A stretch of 64,000 nt of DNA from Climacium dendroides. Taxonomy: Eukaryota > Streptophyta > Bryopsida > Hypnales > Climaciaceae. Below the pieces are notes generated by a model that saw nothing but the letters and a program-made list of their open reading frames with translations, was not told the DNA's origin and ran no database searches. Both the position numbers and the translations under genes were made by a program. The stretch spans positions 1,302,001 to 1,366,000 of the forward strand of contig OX467084.1 in the NCBI GenBank assembly GCA_950106755.1, written 5' to 3'. Shown here one piece after another: positions 48,733 to 59,640 of the stretch (the stretch's first letter is position 1; each line of letters starts with the position of its first letter).

Positions 48733-50450
48733 TTTGTCTCAAGCTTCCGGATTCCCACAGAGAGCATCACATTGATTTGACGGAAGGATCCATTCCGGTC
48801 CGTCAGCGATAGTACCAACTCAACCCCAAATATTTGTTAATGGTCAAGGAGGAAATCGACCGGTTATTGGAAGCCGGATTCATCTACCCGGTCAACAACT
48901 CCAAGTGGATTTCCCCCATTGTGGTGGCTCCAAAGAAGGTGGGGATGGATAGGAAAGTCAAAATCCGAGTCTGTCAAGATTTTCGGAAATTGAACTCAGC
49001 CACAAAGAAGGATTATTTTCCCCTTCCGTTCACTGATATTATTTTAGACCACGTGGCTAGATACAAGTGTTACAACTTCTTGGACGGATTTTCCAATTAC
49101 AACCAAGTGTTCATCTGGTGGTGCAATCAATTGAAGATCACATTTACAATGGAGTAGGGAACTTTCGCCTTCACTCAAATGCAGTTTCGGTTTGTGCAAT
49201 GCACCCGGAACCTTTCAGTGACTAATGATAGACATTTTCAAGGATTTCCTCCGACATTTCATTGAGGTATTCATAGATGACTTTGCCATTTTCAACGATC
49301 GGAAAAGTCATCTTGAGTGTTTGCGGAAGACATTTCAAAGGTGTCGAGAAACCAATTTGAAATTACACCCTAAAAAATGTTTTTTCAGAATGAGCTCTGG
49401 AATTTTGCTTGGGTACGTGGTGAGCCAATCTGGATTGCAAGCAGACTTGGAGAAAGTGAAGGTGATTCTATTTCTGCTACCTCCAACGAGCATAAGGGAG
49501 ATTTGTGGATTTCTTAGATGTGTAGGCTACTACCGCTGATTCATTGACAAATACGCGAAGAAGGCTATCCCTCTTACGGAACTTCTCAAGAAAGATACGG
49601 AATTTGTATGGACCAAAAAGCGATAGCAGGCCTTTGAAGATCTCAAGACCCAACTTGCTAAAGCTCCGATCCTTTCCATACTGGATTGGACAAAAGAGTT
49701 CCATGTCACCATCGATGCATCCAGTTGGTGTTTGGGATCCATTTTGTGGCAATTTGACACCGAGAAGCATGAGAATCCGGTTTACTATGCGAGTAGGCAA
49801 ATGAGCTTGGCAGAACGGAATTACACAACCACAGAATGAAAGGCGATAGCGGTGGTGTATTCTTGTAAGAAGCTCCGACATTATTTGCTAGGGTACAAGG
49901 TACTTTTTCACATAGATCATGATTCTCTGAAATACCTTGTGAATAAACCGGATTTGTCAGGCCAGATTGCTAGATAGATTTTGTTTTTACAAAAATTTAA
50001 CTACAAAGTTGTAGTGAAACTTGGGAAAGCAAATTCGAACGTGGATTACCTCTCAAGGCAAAGAGAGCAGGAATCCATGGCGGATATTTCCGTTGAATTT
50101 TCAAATGAATTTCCGGATCCTCTAGAGATTCTGGTTGTAATAGAAAATCCAGATTCTCCTTTGGTAGAGGTCTTTCACTTTAGCAACGAGTCTGTTTCCG
50201 AATTTCAAGATATCATAGATTATCTAGTAAGTAGAGTCTAGATATCCGGAACAAATGGATCAAGAGGAAAAAGAAATCTCTCAAAGAAAGGTGGCTCTTT
50301 ACACCTTGATTAGGGGAGTCCTTTTTAAGTTAGGAACGGATGACATTTTTAGGCGATACCTGGAACCTCTAAATCGGAGTCATCCGGGCACTTCATGCCA
50401 GAAGTTCGAGAGGGCACTTTGCCTTTGTAAGTACAGTAAAGCGGATCCGG
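48733..50450 (+). mobile_element. decayed Ty3/gypsy pol (reverse transcriptase, RNase H)
   Basis: A broken reading frame carries RVCQDFRKLNSATKKDYFPL and YNFLDGFSNYNQV, a shift near 49160-49225, then VFIDDFAIF (the RT catalytic DD motif, usually YxDD, here IDD). After that come the connection region (GFLRCVGYYR) and RNase H (HVTIDASSWCLGSIL, IDHDSLKYL). A start of the pre-integrase region follows, and homology fades near 50450. Stops occur at about 49155, 49537, 49624, 49837 and 49975, with more beyond 50230. The element is dead. No protease, integrase core or LTRs were recognised. It runs head-to-head with the gag-like relic to its left. Confidence 0.85.
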
Positions 50451-50605
50451 TCAGCCAGATACTGGTAGCCGTATCTGCATCAAGATGTGAGGGTCCAACT
50501 GGTCGTTGCCCAACCTTCATTTCTACCACTTGCCTACTTGCACACTCCCACTGCTTGCCTACTCCCACCTTACTTGCTCCCACTACACTAATGTTGCTCC
50601 CACTA

Positions 50606-50944
50606 CACTAATGATGATAAATAGTGTTGGTAACACTAATCACAAAGCATAACGTTAATTGTCAACAATTTGGTTAATGTTACCAACACTAGATGTCAAC
50701 ATAAACACTATTTGTCAACTATTGGGTATAAATTTTTTACAAGTTTACATTTAGTGTTACCTAACTATTTCATCAAAATGCAAAGAAAAACATATGAACC
50801 CAAGAAACCTATTACATACTCAAAAAAGGTATTGCTCAGAAAAGTGAACACAACATTAAATGCCAACTAATCGAAGTTTAGAGTGACCGGGGTAAAATTC
50901 AGGTAACACTCATCACAACATAACACTATTTATCATCATTAGTG
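50606..50944. mobile_element. MITE, 339 bp, TA target-site duplication
   Basis: CACTAATGATGATAAATAGT at 50606-50625 is matched in reverse complement at 50925-50944, and both ends are flanked by TA. Size and TA duplication fit a Tc1/mariner-type (Stowaway-like) MITE. It is flanked by a locally repeated CTCCCAC.GCTTGC motif on both sides. Confidence 0.75.
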
Positions 50945-51149
50945 TACTTGCCCGCTTGACTACTCCCACCGCTTGCACACTCTTGCTTCCCATTTCTTGA
51001 CATCAGTGGAGGCGTTTGTTGTGAGTATTTCTTCCTTGTTTGTACTTTTCAGTAATGGTTATGAGTTGTGTGTGCTATTGAGGTATTGATTACCCTTAGA
51101 CAGATTGAAAATGACTACTTTTTGGAATTGCAGTGCCTATTAGTTCGAG

Positions 51150-51842
51150 TTTTGTTTCAATTTTGATGGATTCCATGACAAATGTGGAGAAAGTTTTCCC
51201 ACGGCTACTTCAAAGTTTTGCCCTAGTTGTGGGCAAAAGAGGGCTTTTGAAAGTATAGATGTTCCTATCGAAAAAGCTGTTGTTGTTATGGCAAATGAAA
51301 TTGTGGAGCAAGAAATTGTGGAGTATGGAAGTGTGGGAGGCATAACATTGTATGATAGAGTTTATGAGGTTAAACCCCAAGGTATTGGAAAGGACGTTTT
51401 GTGGGGCAAACAATTTTTGAAAAGTAAGAGAGAATATAAAAAACTTAGGAAATTGCAAAGAAATTATTGCATTGTAGGAGAGTGGTTCTTATCTGGTACA
51501 AGTGAATTTGTGGACCAGTGTTTGAATTCTTCATCTCTTTGTTGGGACAAATCTTTAAAGGAACAACTCAGTGTATATTGTAATGAAAAGCGAAAATCAA
51601 GTCCTAAGAAAGACCTAATTGCAACATTAGAATTTCCAGAAGAAGGAATAAGTTTGAGGTGGAAAACTTGTGATATTGTAAGGCATTTTTCAACCATAAA
51701 AAAATATAGGAAAAATTCCAAATGCAAAAATAAACAAACAAATTTCAGAGTGCTTAACAATTGTGGAAACAATGGAGATTCAAGTAGCTGGCTCCACGGT
51801 TTCAAGCCTAAATCATCAAAGAGTTTGAAGACCATCTCTTAA
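51150..51842 (+). CDS. unrecognised protein with N-terminal zinc-ribbon-like motif
   Basis: Open from about 51150 (possible acceptor TATTAG) to 51842. The upstream part reads KCGESFP..SKFCPSCGQKR, with three visible cysteines of a possible zinc ribbon (C-x10-CPSC) and an earlier FCF cysteine. The first ATG is at 51288, which would start after the cysteines, so a 5' exon is likely. The following 184 residues are basic and Lys/Asn-rich and show no domain I know. The frame is clean over nearly 700 bp in DNA otherwise full of broken genes, which argues for recent function or capture. Confidence 0.35.
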   Translation, partial: FCFNFDGFHDKCGESFPTATSKFCPSCGQKRAFESIDVPIEKAVVVMANEIVEQEIVEYGSVGGITLYDRVYEVKPQGIGKDVLWGKQFLKSKREYKKLRKLQRNYCIVGEWFLSGTSEFVDQCLNSSSLCWDKSLKEQLSVYCNEKRKSSPKKDLIATLEFPEEGISLRWKTCDIVRHFSTIKKYRKNSKCKNKQTNFRVLNNCGNNGDSSSWLHGFKPKSSKSLKTIS

Positions 51843-52025
51843 AGTTCTGCAGCAGTGCTTGTAAATTCAGGTGCTCAATTGTACCTAAATCAAAGGTTCA
51901 TAGTTTGTGCCATGGATGCATCCATTGAAATGGTGTCTTTGTTGAAAATAATAATGATCCTTCTGAGTATTACTGAATACAAACCTTCTTAGGTGAACAG
52001 GAGTTGGAAGAAGGGAGACAGATTG

Positions 52026-53539
52026 AAAGTCGAATGCTACAAAATGTTGTCCTTAGCCAACAGTGATGTATCATCACCAACGACGGTGCTACCATTCTCG
52101 AGAAGGTGCGCCTTGTCTTCGTTTTTTTCCACGATCATATTGCGCAATGAGATTTTAGGGTTAGCGAGTTTTGAGTTTCGAGTGATTGGGAAGTCTGAGT
52201 GCACATGGTTTCTGTTTTTCGAAACTTGTAGATGGAAGTTGTGCAGCCTGCTGCGAAGATGCTTGTAGAGCTATCGAAGTCGAAAGATATTGTTGCTGGT
52301 GACGGCACTACTACAAGTACTCCACTCATTCCTCATTTCTGTTCTATCTGTTGATGGTCGGTACAGACGGCAAGACACCAAAATCGACACTGAGCATTTG
52401 TACGATTACGAGGTTGTCGATATTTTGTTATTTTCTTGTTGGCAACTGCAAGAGGATTCGAATGCATTAAAGCTTGCATTATTTAGAGACTATATGCAAA
52501 AGTTATGGAGATCAAAATTTTATTGGTGGATGCTTTGAAATTGTTTCTTCGGCAATACGTACATATAGAAGAAGGGGATGCTCAACAACTGAGTAGCTGA
52601 TGAAGTGGCGCTTATTAGTGTCCCTACTTTAGTCGTCCAATGAATGGAGGATTACAGATTCCCATGGTCAATGCTGATTTAGGGTGTTGGTTTTCCACTC
52701 TACAGTCGTGGTGTTAGCAGGAGCGTTATTGAAGCATTGTTTGAACCTTTTGGGGAAAGGCGTTTATCCCACCACAATCTCTGAAGCTCTTCACAAGGCG
52801 TCTGAAAAAGCTGTAGAGGTGAGACTGGCTTCATTGTTTTGGCAATCTCTCTTGTGGTTGTCTGAATATTCCTGTTTTTTAGAATTTTATTGTAGATAGG
52901 TGGCACTGTGGCACTATCCTCAGCATGCATTGAGCATTTTCAGCCTGTATTGTATGATGCAGGTTATTAAGTGTATCGCCATTCCTATGGAACTTACTGA
53001 TCAAGTCATACAGCTGGTGGACGCACACTTGTAAAAAATGCCAAAATTGGTTTGATTCAGTTTCAGATTTTTCCTTCCAAAACTGATATCGAGCAGAGTG
53101 TCATTGTGTTTGATTACACCCAAGTAAGTCCATTTTATCAATTTCGGTTTCTATTTACATTGAGTATTTTCCTTTGACCAAACAATGCGAAGCGATAGTG
53201 TGACATCTCATTCTCACTATTCTTTTCCCTTTTCACAGATGGACAGAATTCCCAAGGAGGAGAGGAACTACATTTTAGATATAATTAAGAAGATTAGGGC
53301 TACAGGCTGTAATGTTCTACTTGTACCAAAGAATATTATGTGGGATGCAGTTACAGACTTGTCACTACATTATCTCGCCAAAGCAAAGATTCTTGTGATA
53401 AAAAGATGTGGAGCGAGAGGATATTGAGTTCATTAGCAAAACATTGGATTGTCTTTCCATTGCAAACATGGAACACTTCCGTGTTGAGAAGCTTGGACAT
53501 GCTAACTTGGTTGAGGAGGTCCCTGTTGGTAATGGCCGG
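52026..53539 (+). pseudogene. CCT4 (TCP-1 chaperonin delta subunit) fragment, disabled
   Basis: Exon-like blocks: about 52026-52105 (CIITNDGATILEK after a stop), 52232-52315 (MEVVQPAAKMLVELSKSKD, AGDGTTT), 52705-52818 (VVVLAGALLKHCLNLL), 52963-53123 and 53239-53539. The intact protein is a ring subunit of the cytosolic actin/tubulin-folding chaperonin. Introns with GT-AG borders are retained, so this is a DNA-level copy. Block 4 jumps from IPMELTD to a GGRTLVKNAKIG-like segment, so over 100 codons of the apical/intermediate region are deleted. One extra A near 53400 shifts the frame in block 5. The 5' exons and the whole C-terminal third are absent. Confidence 0.88.
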
Positions 53540-53549
53540 GTAAGTCAAA

Positions 53550-54560
53550 AATCTGTCATTCTGTTTAACGCTATCTAGTGCTTACCGGAATATTCACCGT
53601 AGGTTTTGGTTCAATAAGTCAGGCTCTGTTCACCTTGACTAATTTTATGAATTTATCTTCTCTGGCATTATCAACTTCGAAAAAGAATAACATTTAACAT
53701 CAACAGAGTAACATTTGAAAACATATAGACATATGCCAGTTTTTTCATTAGGTAAAATACCTCTGGGGAAAGACAGTGATCCTAAAAATCCAAATCAAAC
53801 GGAAATTTCCGCCAATTGGTGGAAATTGGGATTTCCAATTTTCCAAGTTGTTTCAAGTCTCGTGTTGATCGTACATTTCAATAGCTTGGCTGCCTGGTGT
53901 CTGGTGAATTTTAGAGCTTGGTTACTCAATTCTTGGAGCTGGTTGCTTGATCGAGCTGATTCGAATGGCGAGTTCTGATGTTCAAGTTGATTCAGTCCAG
54001 GTTGAAACGTTGATCTAATTGTTCAAAGCTATCCACAGTTCACGTTCCGAGTTCAAGTTCAGTTCGGAAATCAAGTTGAAGTTGCTCATAGCTATCCACA
54101 ACGACAGCGCTTTCATGCTCTCGTTCGTTGACAGTGGGGAGTCCCAGGTGTTGTATCCCGAAGTTTCAGACTTGCGAAGAGGAGAAGGCAAAGTTCAGAT
54201 CTTGCAGGTCAAGCTAATTTAGGAGCGTATTGATACTCTCATAAGTGAACCCACAGCCCTACATGCTTTATCGATTGTGAGTACGTCGATCATTCACATC
54301 GCAGCACCTCACTGACTTTGGTTATACCGCATGATGGAACTGCCATCGCATATTTTAGAAGAATATATACCAAGTATGGTTTTTCATGTGCTTTTTCATT
54401 TGTACATGGAACATTTTCATTCGAACAGGGGTCTAATTTTGCCTCAATTTACTGCATAAAACTTCTAAAATCTGGTCTTGGTATCTGAGGCGTGGTCTGG
54501 TTTTAATAACTCTGACTTTCCTTCCCTGTTCTGATGAGTGAGTTCACATTCTCTTTGTCT
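53550..54560. other. spacer between CCT4 and VPS35 fragments, no gene recognised
   Basis: Open frames 53715-53978 and 54019-54222 lack recognisable domains. Confidence 0.35.
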
Positions 54561-54565
54561 CAAAG

Positions 54566-56220
54566 GGTTCAGCTCGGGAAAAGGAGAAGCGAGAAAAAGA
54601 AAGGAGTGAACTTCGGGACTTGGTTAGTATTACAAACTTCTCCAGGGCGACTAGAAACTCATGGATTTCCTTTGCATGATGTACTTTAAAAAAATACCGT
54701 TGGTGGAGCACTTCATATCTAGGTTGTACTGATCTGTTGTAGTTGCCATGCTTTGTGCATGCTCCTCTTTAGGGTCTGAAATTTCTATTTTTGGTTCTCA
54801 TTTATATGGAAAAACTTCTTTCTATCTCTCGAGGATATGCGTGTCAACAGTAGTTTTTTGTCCGAAGTGGTTTACTTTTCTATCCTAGCGTTTTTTTTGG
54901 CCTCTATTTGTATTTGGTTGTGAACAGGTGGGAAAAAATCTGCATGTGCTTAGCCAATTGGAAGGTATGGACTTGGACATATATAATGAGGTGGTCCTTC
55001 CTCGATTGTTGGAGCAGGTGAGGAAATCGATGTAAATTGTGTTGTGTCTTGTTTAGTTTGAGAATGCTATTTTATGTAGGATGATTGGCGGACTTTGTTT
55101 ATCAAGCTTTGACTTGGCATGGAATTGCACTAGAGGAAGAAAATTCATCATCTCCCGACCATACATTTTGGGGTCGGCCCAAGTCCTACATAACATTATT
55201 AACCTTCCCTTGGGGGGACCCTTTTGCTCCCCAAAAATCAGGAGCCCTCAACAGTAGCCTTGCCAATGACATACCGAGCTCTGACAACTTGGTGCTACAT
55301 CACCTCTGCCCAGCCAATGACTTGTGTAGCATTATAACTAAACTCTCCCCCCAGGTATATAGGAGGGAATTATACCTCCACTTGGGGGGGACGAAACCAA
55401 GCTGGTTAGCAATGTTATGTATGGATTCTCTAATCATTTTGAATGGAATAATGAGGTTCAGTATTTTTTTTTTCCAGTTTTTAGTATTTCACCAAGCTGT
55501 TAGGCTTTTACTAAGCCTTGTTTGCATGTGTGGGTCAGATTGTCAACTGCAAGGATGAGATTGCCCAGTTTTATTTGATGGACTGTGTCATCCAAGTGTT
55601 TCCAGATGACTTCGATCTGCAAACACTGGAGATTCTTCTCAGCGCGTGCCCACAGTTGCAGGTATAATTCCATTTCATACAATGTTCATCATTTCTCTCC
55701 TTCTCTGTTGGACTTATTGGTTTTCTATCTCATGGCACTCACTATGACATGTGTAGTACGTTTTCAGCCATCAGTGGATGTGAAGACTGATGTCACAGTT
55801 GATGGAGCACCTATCTAAGTATGCAGCTTCTTCACCCGAGGTAATTGCAAACTTGGGTCAACTTAAGCAAAGCTATCTTGCCAGAGTCATAATTGGTGCT
55901 TCTTCATTCCAGAAGACCCCGCTCTTTTCCATCGAAGCATTGTATTTGCTAAACGGTCTGTATTTTTATGATGGCGAATGATACCAGTCGTCAATGTTTA
56001 TAAGCCATCACCAAAGTTGCTCCCCATCTATAGCAAGGGTTTGGAAAAAAGCTCATTACATTCTCTCTTTTCAGCATCTACAGTTCACTGGAGTTTTGTA
56101 GAGCTAGAGTACAGAAGATGGAATTCATTGGCAATAATAAAAGTGTTTGTTGCATGCAAGTCTTACCAAATTTTCATGAGGTGGAAGCATTTTCAAAGTT
56201 CAGTCACGTTGTCATCGAGG
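54566..56220 (+). pseudogene. VPS35 (retromer subunit) internal fragment, disabled
   Basis: Exon-like blocks: 54566-54622 (REKEKREKERSELRDL), 54928-55017 (VGKNLHVLSQLEGMDLDIYN), 55539-55661 ([20 protein letters not shown], ending LLSACPQLQ), 55768-55840 (PSVDVKT, shifted frame, then SQLMEHLSKYAASSPE) and about 56160-56220 (VLPNFHEVEAFSKF). VPS35 is the alpha-solenoid core of retromer, which recycles vacuolar sorting receptors from endosomes. Introns are retained, a base change near 55795 shifts the frame, and both ends of the gene are missing. The intron 55018-55538 carries an insertion-like GC-richer block (about 55090-55440). Confidence 0.85.
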
Positions 56221-56618
56221 TAGGCACGCAAAGTTGTATTTGAAGTAGTCCTGTTTGTATGATTTGCATGATTTTCTGTATTATGTAATTTCCTCAGTTT
56301 TTCAACAATTTAAGACCTCACACCGAGTGGACTACAAACACATACTTGTTGGAGTGACTGATACATCTTCATGTTGACCAGTATTCAATTACCCACCACG
56401 ATGAACAATTCAGAATTGAATTGAAGGCCAACGGAGTGTGATGGAAGAGATGCGTTGTGCAACTGTTGAGATCCCTCTGTTTCACAACTGTCCTCCCAAT
56501 TAGGCGCTGAATTTGTGGTCCAATCTTATAGAGTAGCAATGAAACTATTGAATTTAGCGGATATGTGGTTCCATTTTCAAGATGTCAATAAAGCTCATTG
56601 AAGCAATGTTTATCATCA

Positions 56619-56730
56619 TCCATTGTTGTTATGATTCATCCAAAATTGTGATTTTTATCCATCCAAAGATGTGATTTTCATTCATCACAACTACATTTAC
56701 CATTCATCCAAATACATAAATTTCATTCGT
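56619..56730. repeat. degenerate ~25-bp repeats (CATCCAAA..TGTGATTTT)
   Basis: Four or so imperfect units of CATCCAAA..GTGATTTT.AT, in the tail region of the tRNA-like sequence that follows (read on the minus strand). Confidence 0.5.
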
Positions 56731-56769
56731 CCTAAATTCACAAAATCATCCATAGTGACAACTTTCAGA

Positions 56770-56871
56770 AATTCTGGGGCACCCTTGCGGGCACCGCAGG
56801 GGGGTTCGAACTAGTTTTCAACCAGCAGTTGACGCGACTCGGTATAACCTCACCAACTGCGTCATTGCCCC
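56770..56871 (-). mobile_element. tRNA-like SINE-type head
   Basis: On the minus strand from 56871: GGGGCAA, an A-box-like TGACGCAGTTGG (56864-56853), then about 40 bases later a B-box GTTCGAACC (56811-56803). Together these make an internal RNA polymerase III promoter. The anticodon arm is not a proper tRNA and there is no closed cloverleaf, so a tRNA-derived SINE is more likely than a tRNA gene. The body would extend toward 56600. Confidence 0.4.
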
Positions 56872-58866
56872 GAGCGCTAAGATACTTCTCACCTCTGAAC
56901 TTCCACTTCTTCTACCTTTGAAGAGAGGTAACGATGACAATGGTGAAGGGATATATAGCATTCCCTTTCCCATTCTGGCTGGGCTTCGAGTTGAGGACAC
57001 ACTCCAACCTCCATAAGTCAGGCTCTCTGTAGAGAGCGGTTATTTCAGTTATCCTAACTAGATCGTGTCAAGAGCGACAGGCGTGATTCAATTGAGTGAT
57101 GATCTTGAATAGCATACAGAATTGGGTTTCCTGAATTTGTTTAATGCCATTGTGTTTCTTTCCATTCAAATAACATGACCTTGGTGCATTCCCATCCAGG
57201 CACCTGAGGCTAAGTTATTTCTACAGTTCCTGCTGTTTCAAGGAGTCGCAGGGGTACCGCGGCGTTGGTCCTGCATGGGCGAGTTTGGGAATGGTTCTTT
57301 CGGAACAGATGATGGGCCTGATCACACGTTGAAGCTCATCTCCAGTTGAGGTGAAGTCAGCTTACAGGCCTTTGAAGAGTCTGGGTGATGTCGAATGAGA
57401 TGGTTTGTGACCCTCATTCCAAGGTGGGTTCTAACTCGTAGCAGCATTCTTGATCTGCAACCGTGAAACCTTGAAGTAGGAACCAGATTGGATTCTTGGG
57501 TTGATAAGTTCGCGATTACGTGAACTTGGAGAGAAGGAAGAACAAGATCAGAATTGATCCAGCTTTGGAGGGTGCGTGTCAGATAGGCTACAGAATGATA
57601 TGCTAGTTCTCAATGAATGGTACTAGTAATTTGTACATCTTCAAATATACAAACTCCCTCGAATTAGAGAAGTTCGAATGGACGGTGCAGAGAGGAGCGT
57701 CGCTAGCATGGGAGCTTGGGAGCTTTGGCATCTAAATTATAGGTGTCTTCTACGATTGTAGACATTTTTTATAGTTATAAGGAACCTATGTTATAAGTTC
57801 CCTATCTTACAAGGACATTCAATGGTTGTAGGGTACCTATGTTGTAAGCACTTTTCTTGGTTATAGGGACCTATATTATAGGTATGTATGTTATAGGTAC
57901 TTTCAATGGTTGTAAGATAATTAGTTATACCTAAGCTCAAGACTTGTAGGTAAGTTCATATACTAGCATTGTCATTGAACTACCACTTAAACACACCACT
58001 TGAAAACCAGTCAAAATTGATGAATGGACTTCACAAATATATCAAAATAATTTGGAAATTTCAAAACCGGCCTAAGGCTACCACCGAAATCTATGATGAG
58101 GCTCATTTTACAGATTGAGGGAATTCCTAGAAAGAGATCAAAAAGATCTCATGCCATTGAAGAATAGTCAATTTTGAAATTATATTTCATCTGTTTAAAA
58201 AAAATAAAAGAATAGTCAATTAGCCATAGGGGCAATAACTTGAGATCTTTTATTCCCCTTTAGGGAATCCCTCAACTTGCAAAATGAACCATATTATAGA
58301 GGTTGGTGACAGCCTTGGGCCGGCTTTGAGATTACAAATCATTTTGACACAATTGTGAAGTTCATTCACTAGTACAATAAATCCTTGACTTAGTTGAAGA
58401 AATCTATGTTATTTTAGATGATGCTTTTTTACTAAATGATCTAACACAATTGTGTTGGAAATAATGCAAATTTACAAAACTTTGATTGAAATAATGTTGA
58501 AATTTCATTCTTTCCAATACAGATATGTTGAATCTAACAAAAAAGCATCAGTTAGAATAACACAAATTTCTTTTAGTGATTGGTTTTCTAGTAGCATATT
58601 CGAGTGATAGCTCAACAAACAACCTAACCGAAGCTAAACCAATCCAATTTTGTTCACTACCTAATTCTATCATTCTACTTTTAACCCAATTTTGTCAAAA
58701 AAAATATTTAAATCTAAATTTGTTCATTTTCTAACAAAATCATTGCATTAATGCCAATAAGGGGTAATGTGTCAATCTTTTAATGATAAATACTTAGGTA
58801 TGATTAAAAAGCAATTATGGGTTGTTAACAGGATGTTTATGACCAACTATTTTTTTACTTTCTAAG
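56872..58866. other. intergenic DNA, no gene recognised
   Basis: 57021-57036 is a perfect palindrome (GCTCTCTGTAGAGAGC). 57240-57600 has gene-like base composition but no recognisable protein. 57740-57930 holds degenerate repeats of ACCTATGTTATAAG and CAATGGTTGTA. The rest is AT-rich. Confidence 0.4.
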
Positions 58867-59640
58867 ACTAGCAGTTGGTGCTTGCTATGCTACGCATTCA
58901 CCATTAGAATTTCATTAGAATTTTTATGTATTAGATAGAATGCAGAGCAAGAATTTCAATAAATCTTCAAATAAAAATTACTAAAATCTTCATCTAATTT
59001 TATTAATAAATAAGCTTGTATTGAAATAACAATAGAAATTCAATTAATGATGAATATAGTAAAAGATACACATACATTAGAATGCATTAGAAATTTGACT
59101 CAATTGTTACAAACAATGGCAATCCAAATAGAAGAATTTAAAAGAAAAACTTGTAAATCTCAAAAGCTTTGTGAATAATTTAATTCAAAGTTCACAAAAG
59201 CACAAAATTATAGAAATGCAAAAGAAATATAAAGCCAAGAAAAGCAATGGAATTGCTACCTTTATAATATCACCATATTGATCCTCTTTAATATCACCTC
59301 AATTGCAATGACTATATTATTTCTATAATATCACCCTTTGTAAAAAGTGATATTATAAAAGTGATTGCAAACTACTACTCTATTTCTCTAATATCACATT
59401 GTGTGAAAATACGATTTCTAAGTATGCATGATTGAAAATATTTTTTCAAAACATTTAAAATAATTATTTTAAAGACTTATTGAAATCATTATCATGCATT
59501 CTATTCAAATATATCAAATTTTTACTAATATGTGATACAATGAATGCGTAGCATAGCAAGCACGAGCCCTTAGTATTAATGATAGCATTTGTGATATTAT
59601 AGAGAGACTTATGATTTTAGTAGTATGATATTTCTATATT
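58867..59640. repeat. AT-rich repeat family, copy 1 (inverted subterminal motifs)
   Basis: Left edge has GCTTGCTATGCTACGCATTCA and the right edge has its reverse complement (TGAATGCGTAGCATAGCAAGC, near 59550). Internally there are several AATATCAC and GTGATATT motifs that can pair with one another. Copies 2 and 3 lie at 61212 and 62073. No coding capacity; probably a non-autonomous DNA transposon. Confidence 0.65.

Noticed and set aside
56770..56871. A functional tRNA gene
   Set aside because: A and B boxes are present, but the arms do not close into a cloverleaf and no sound anticodon loop can be placed.
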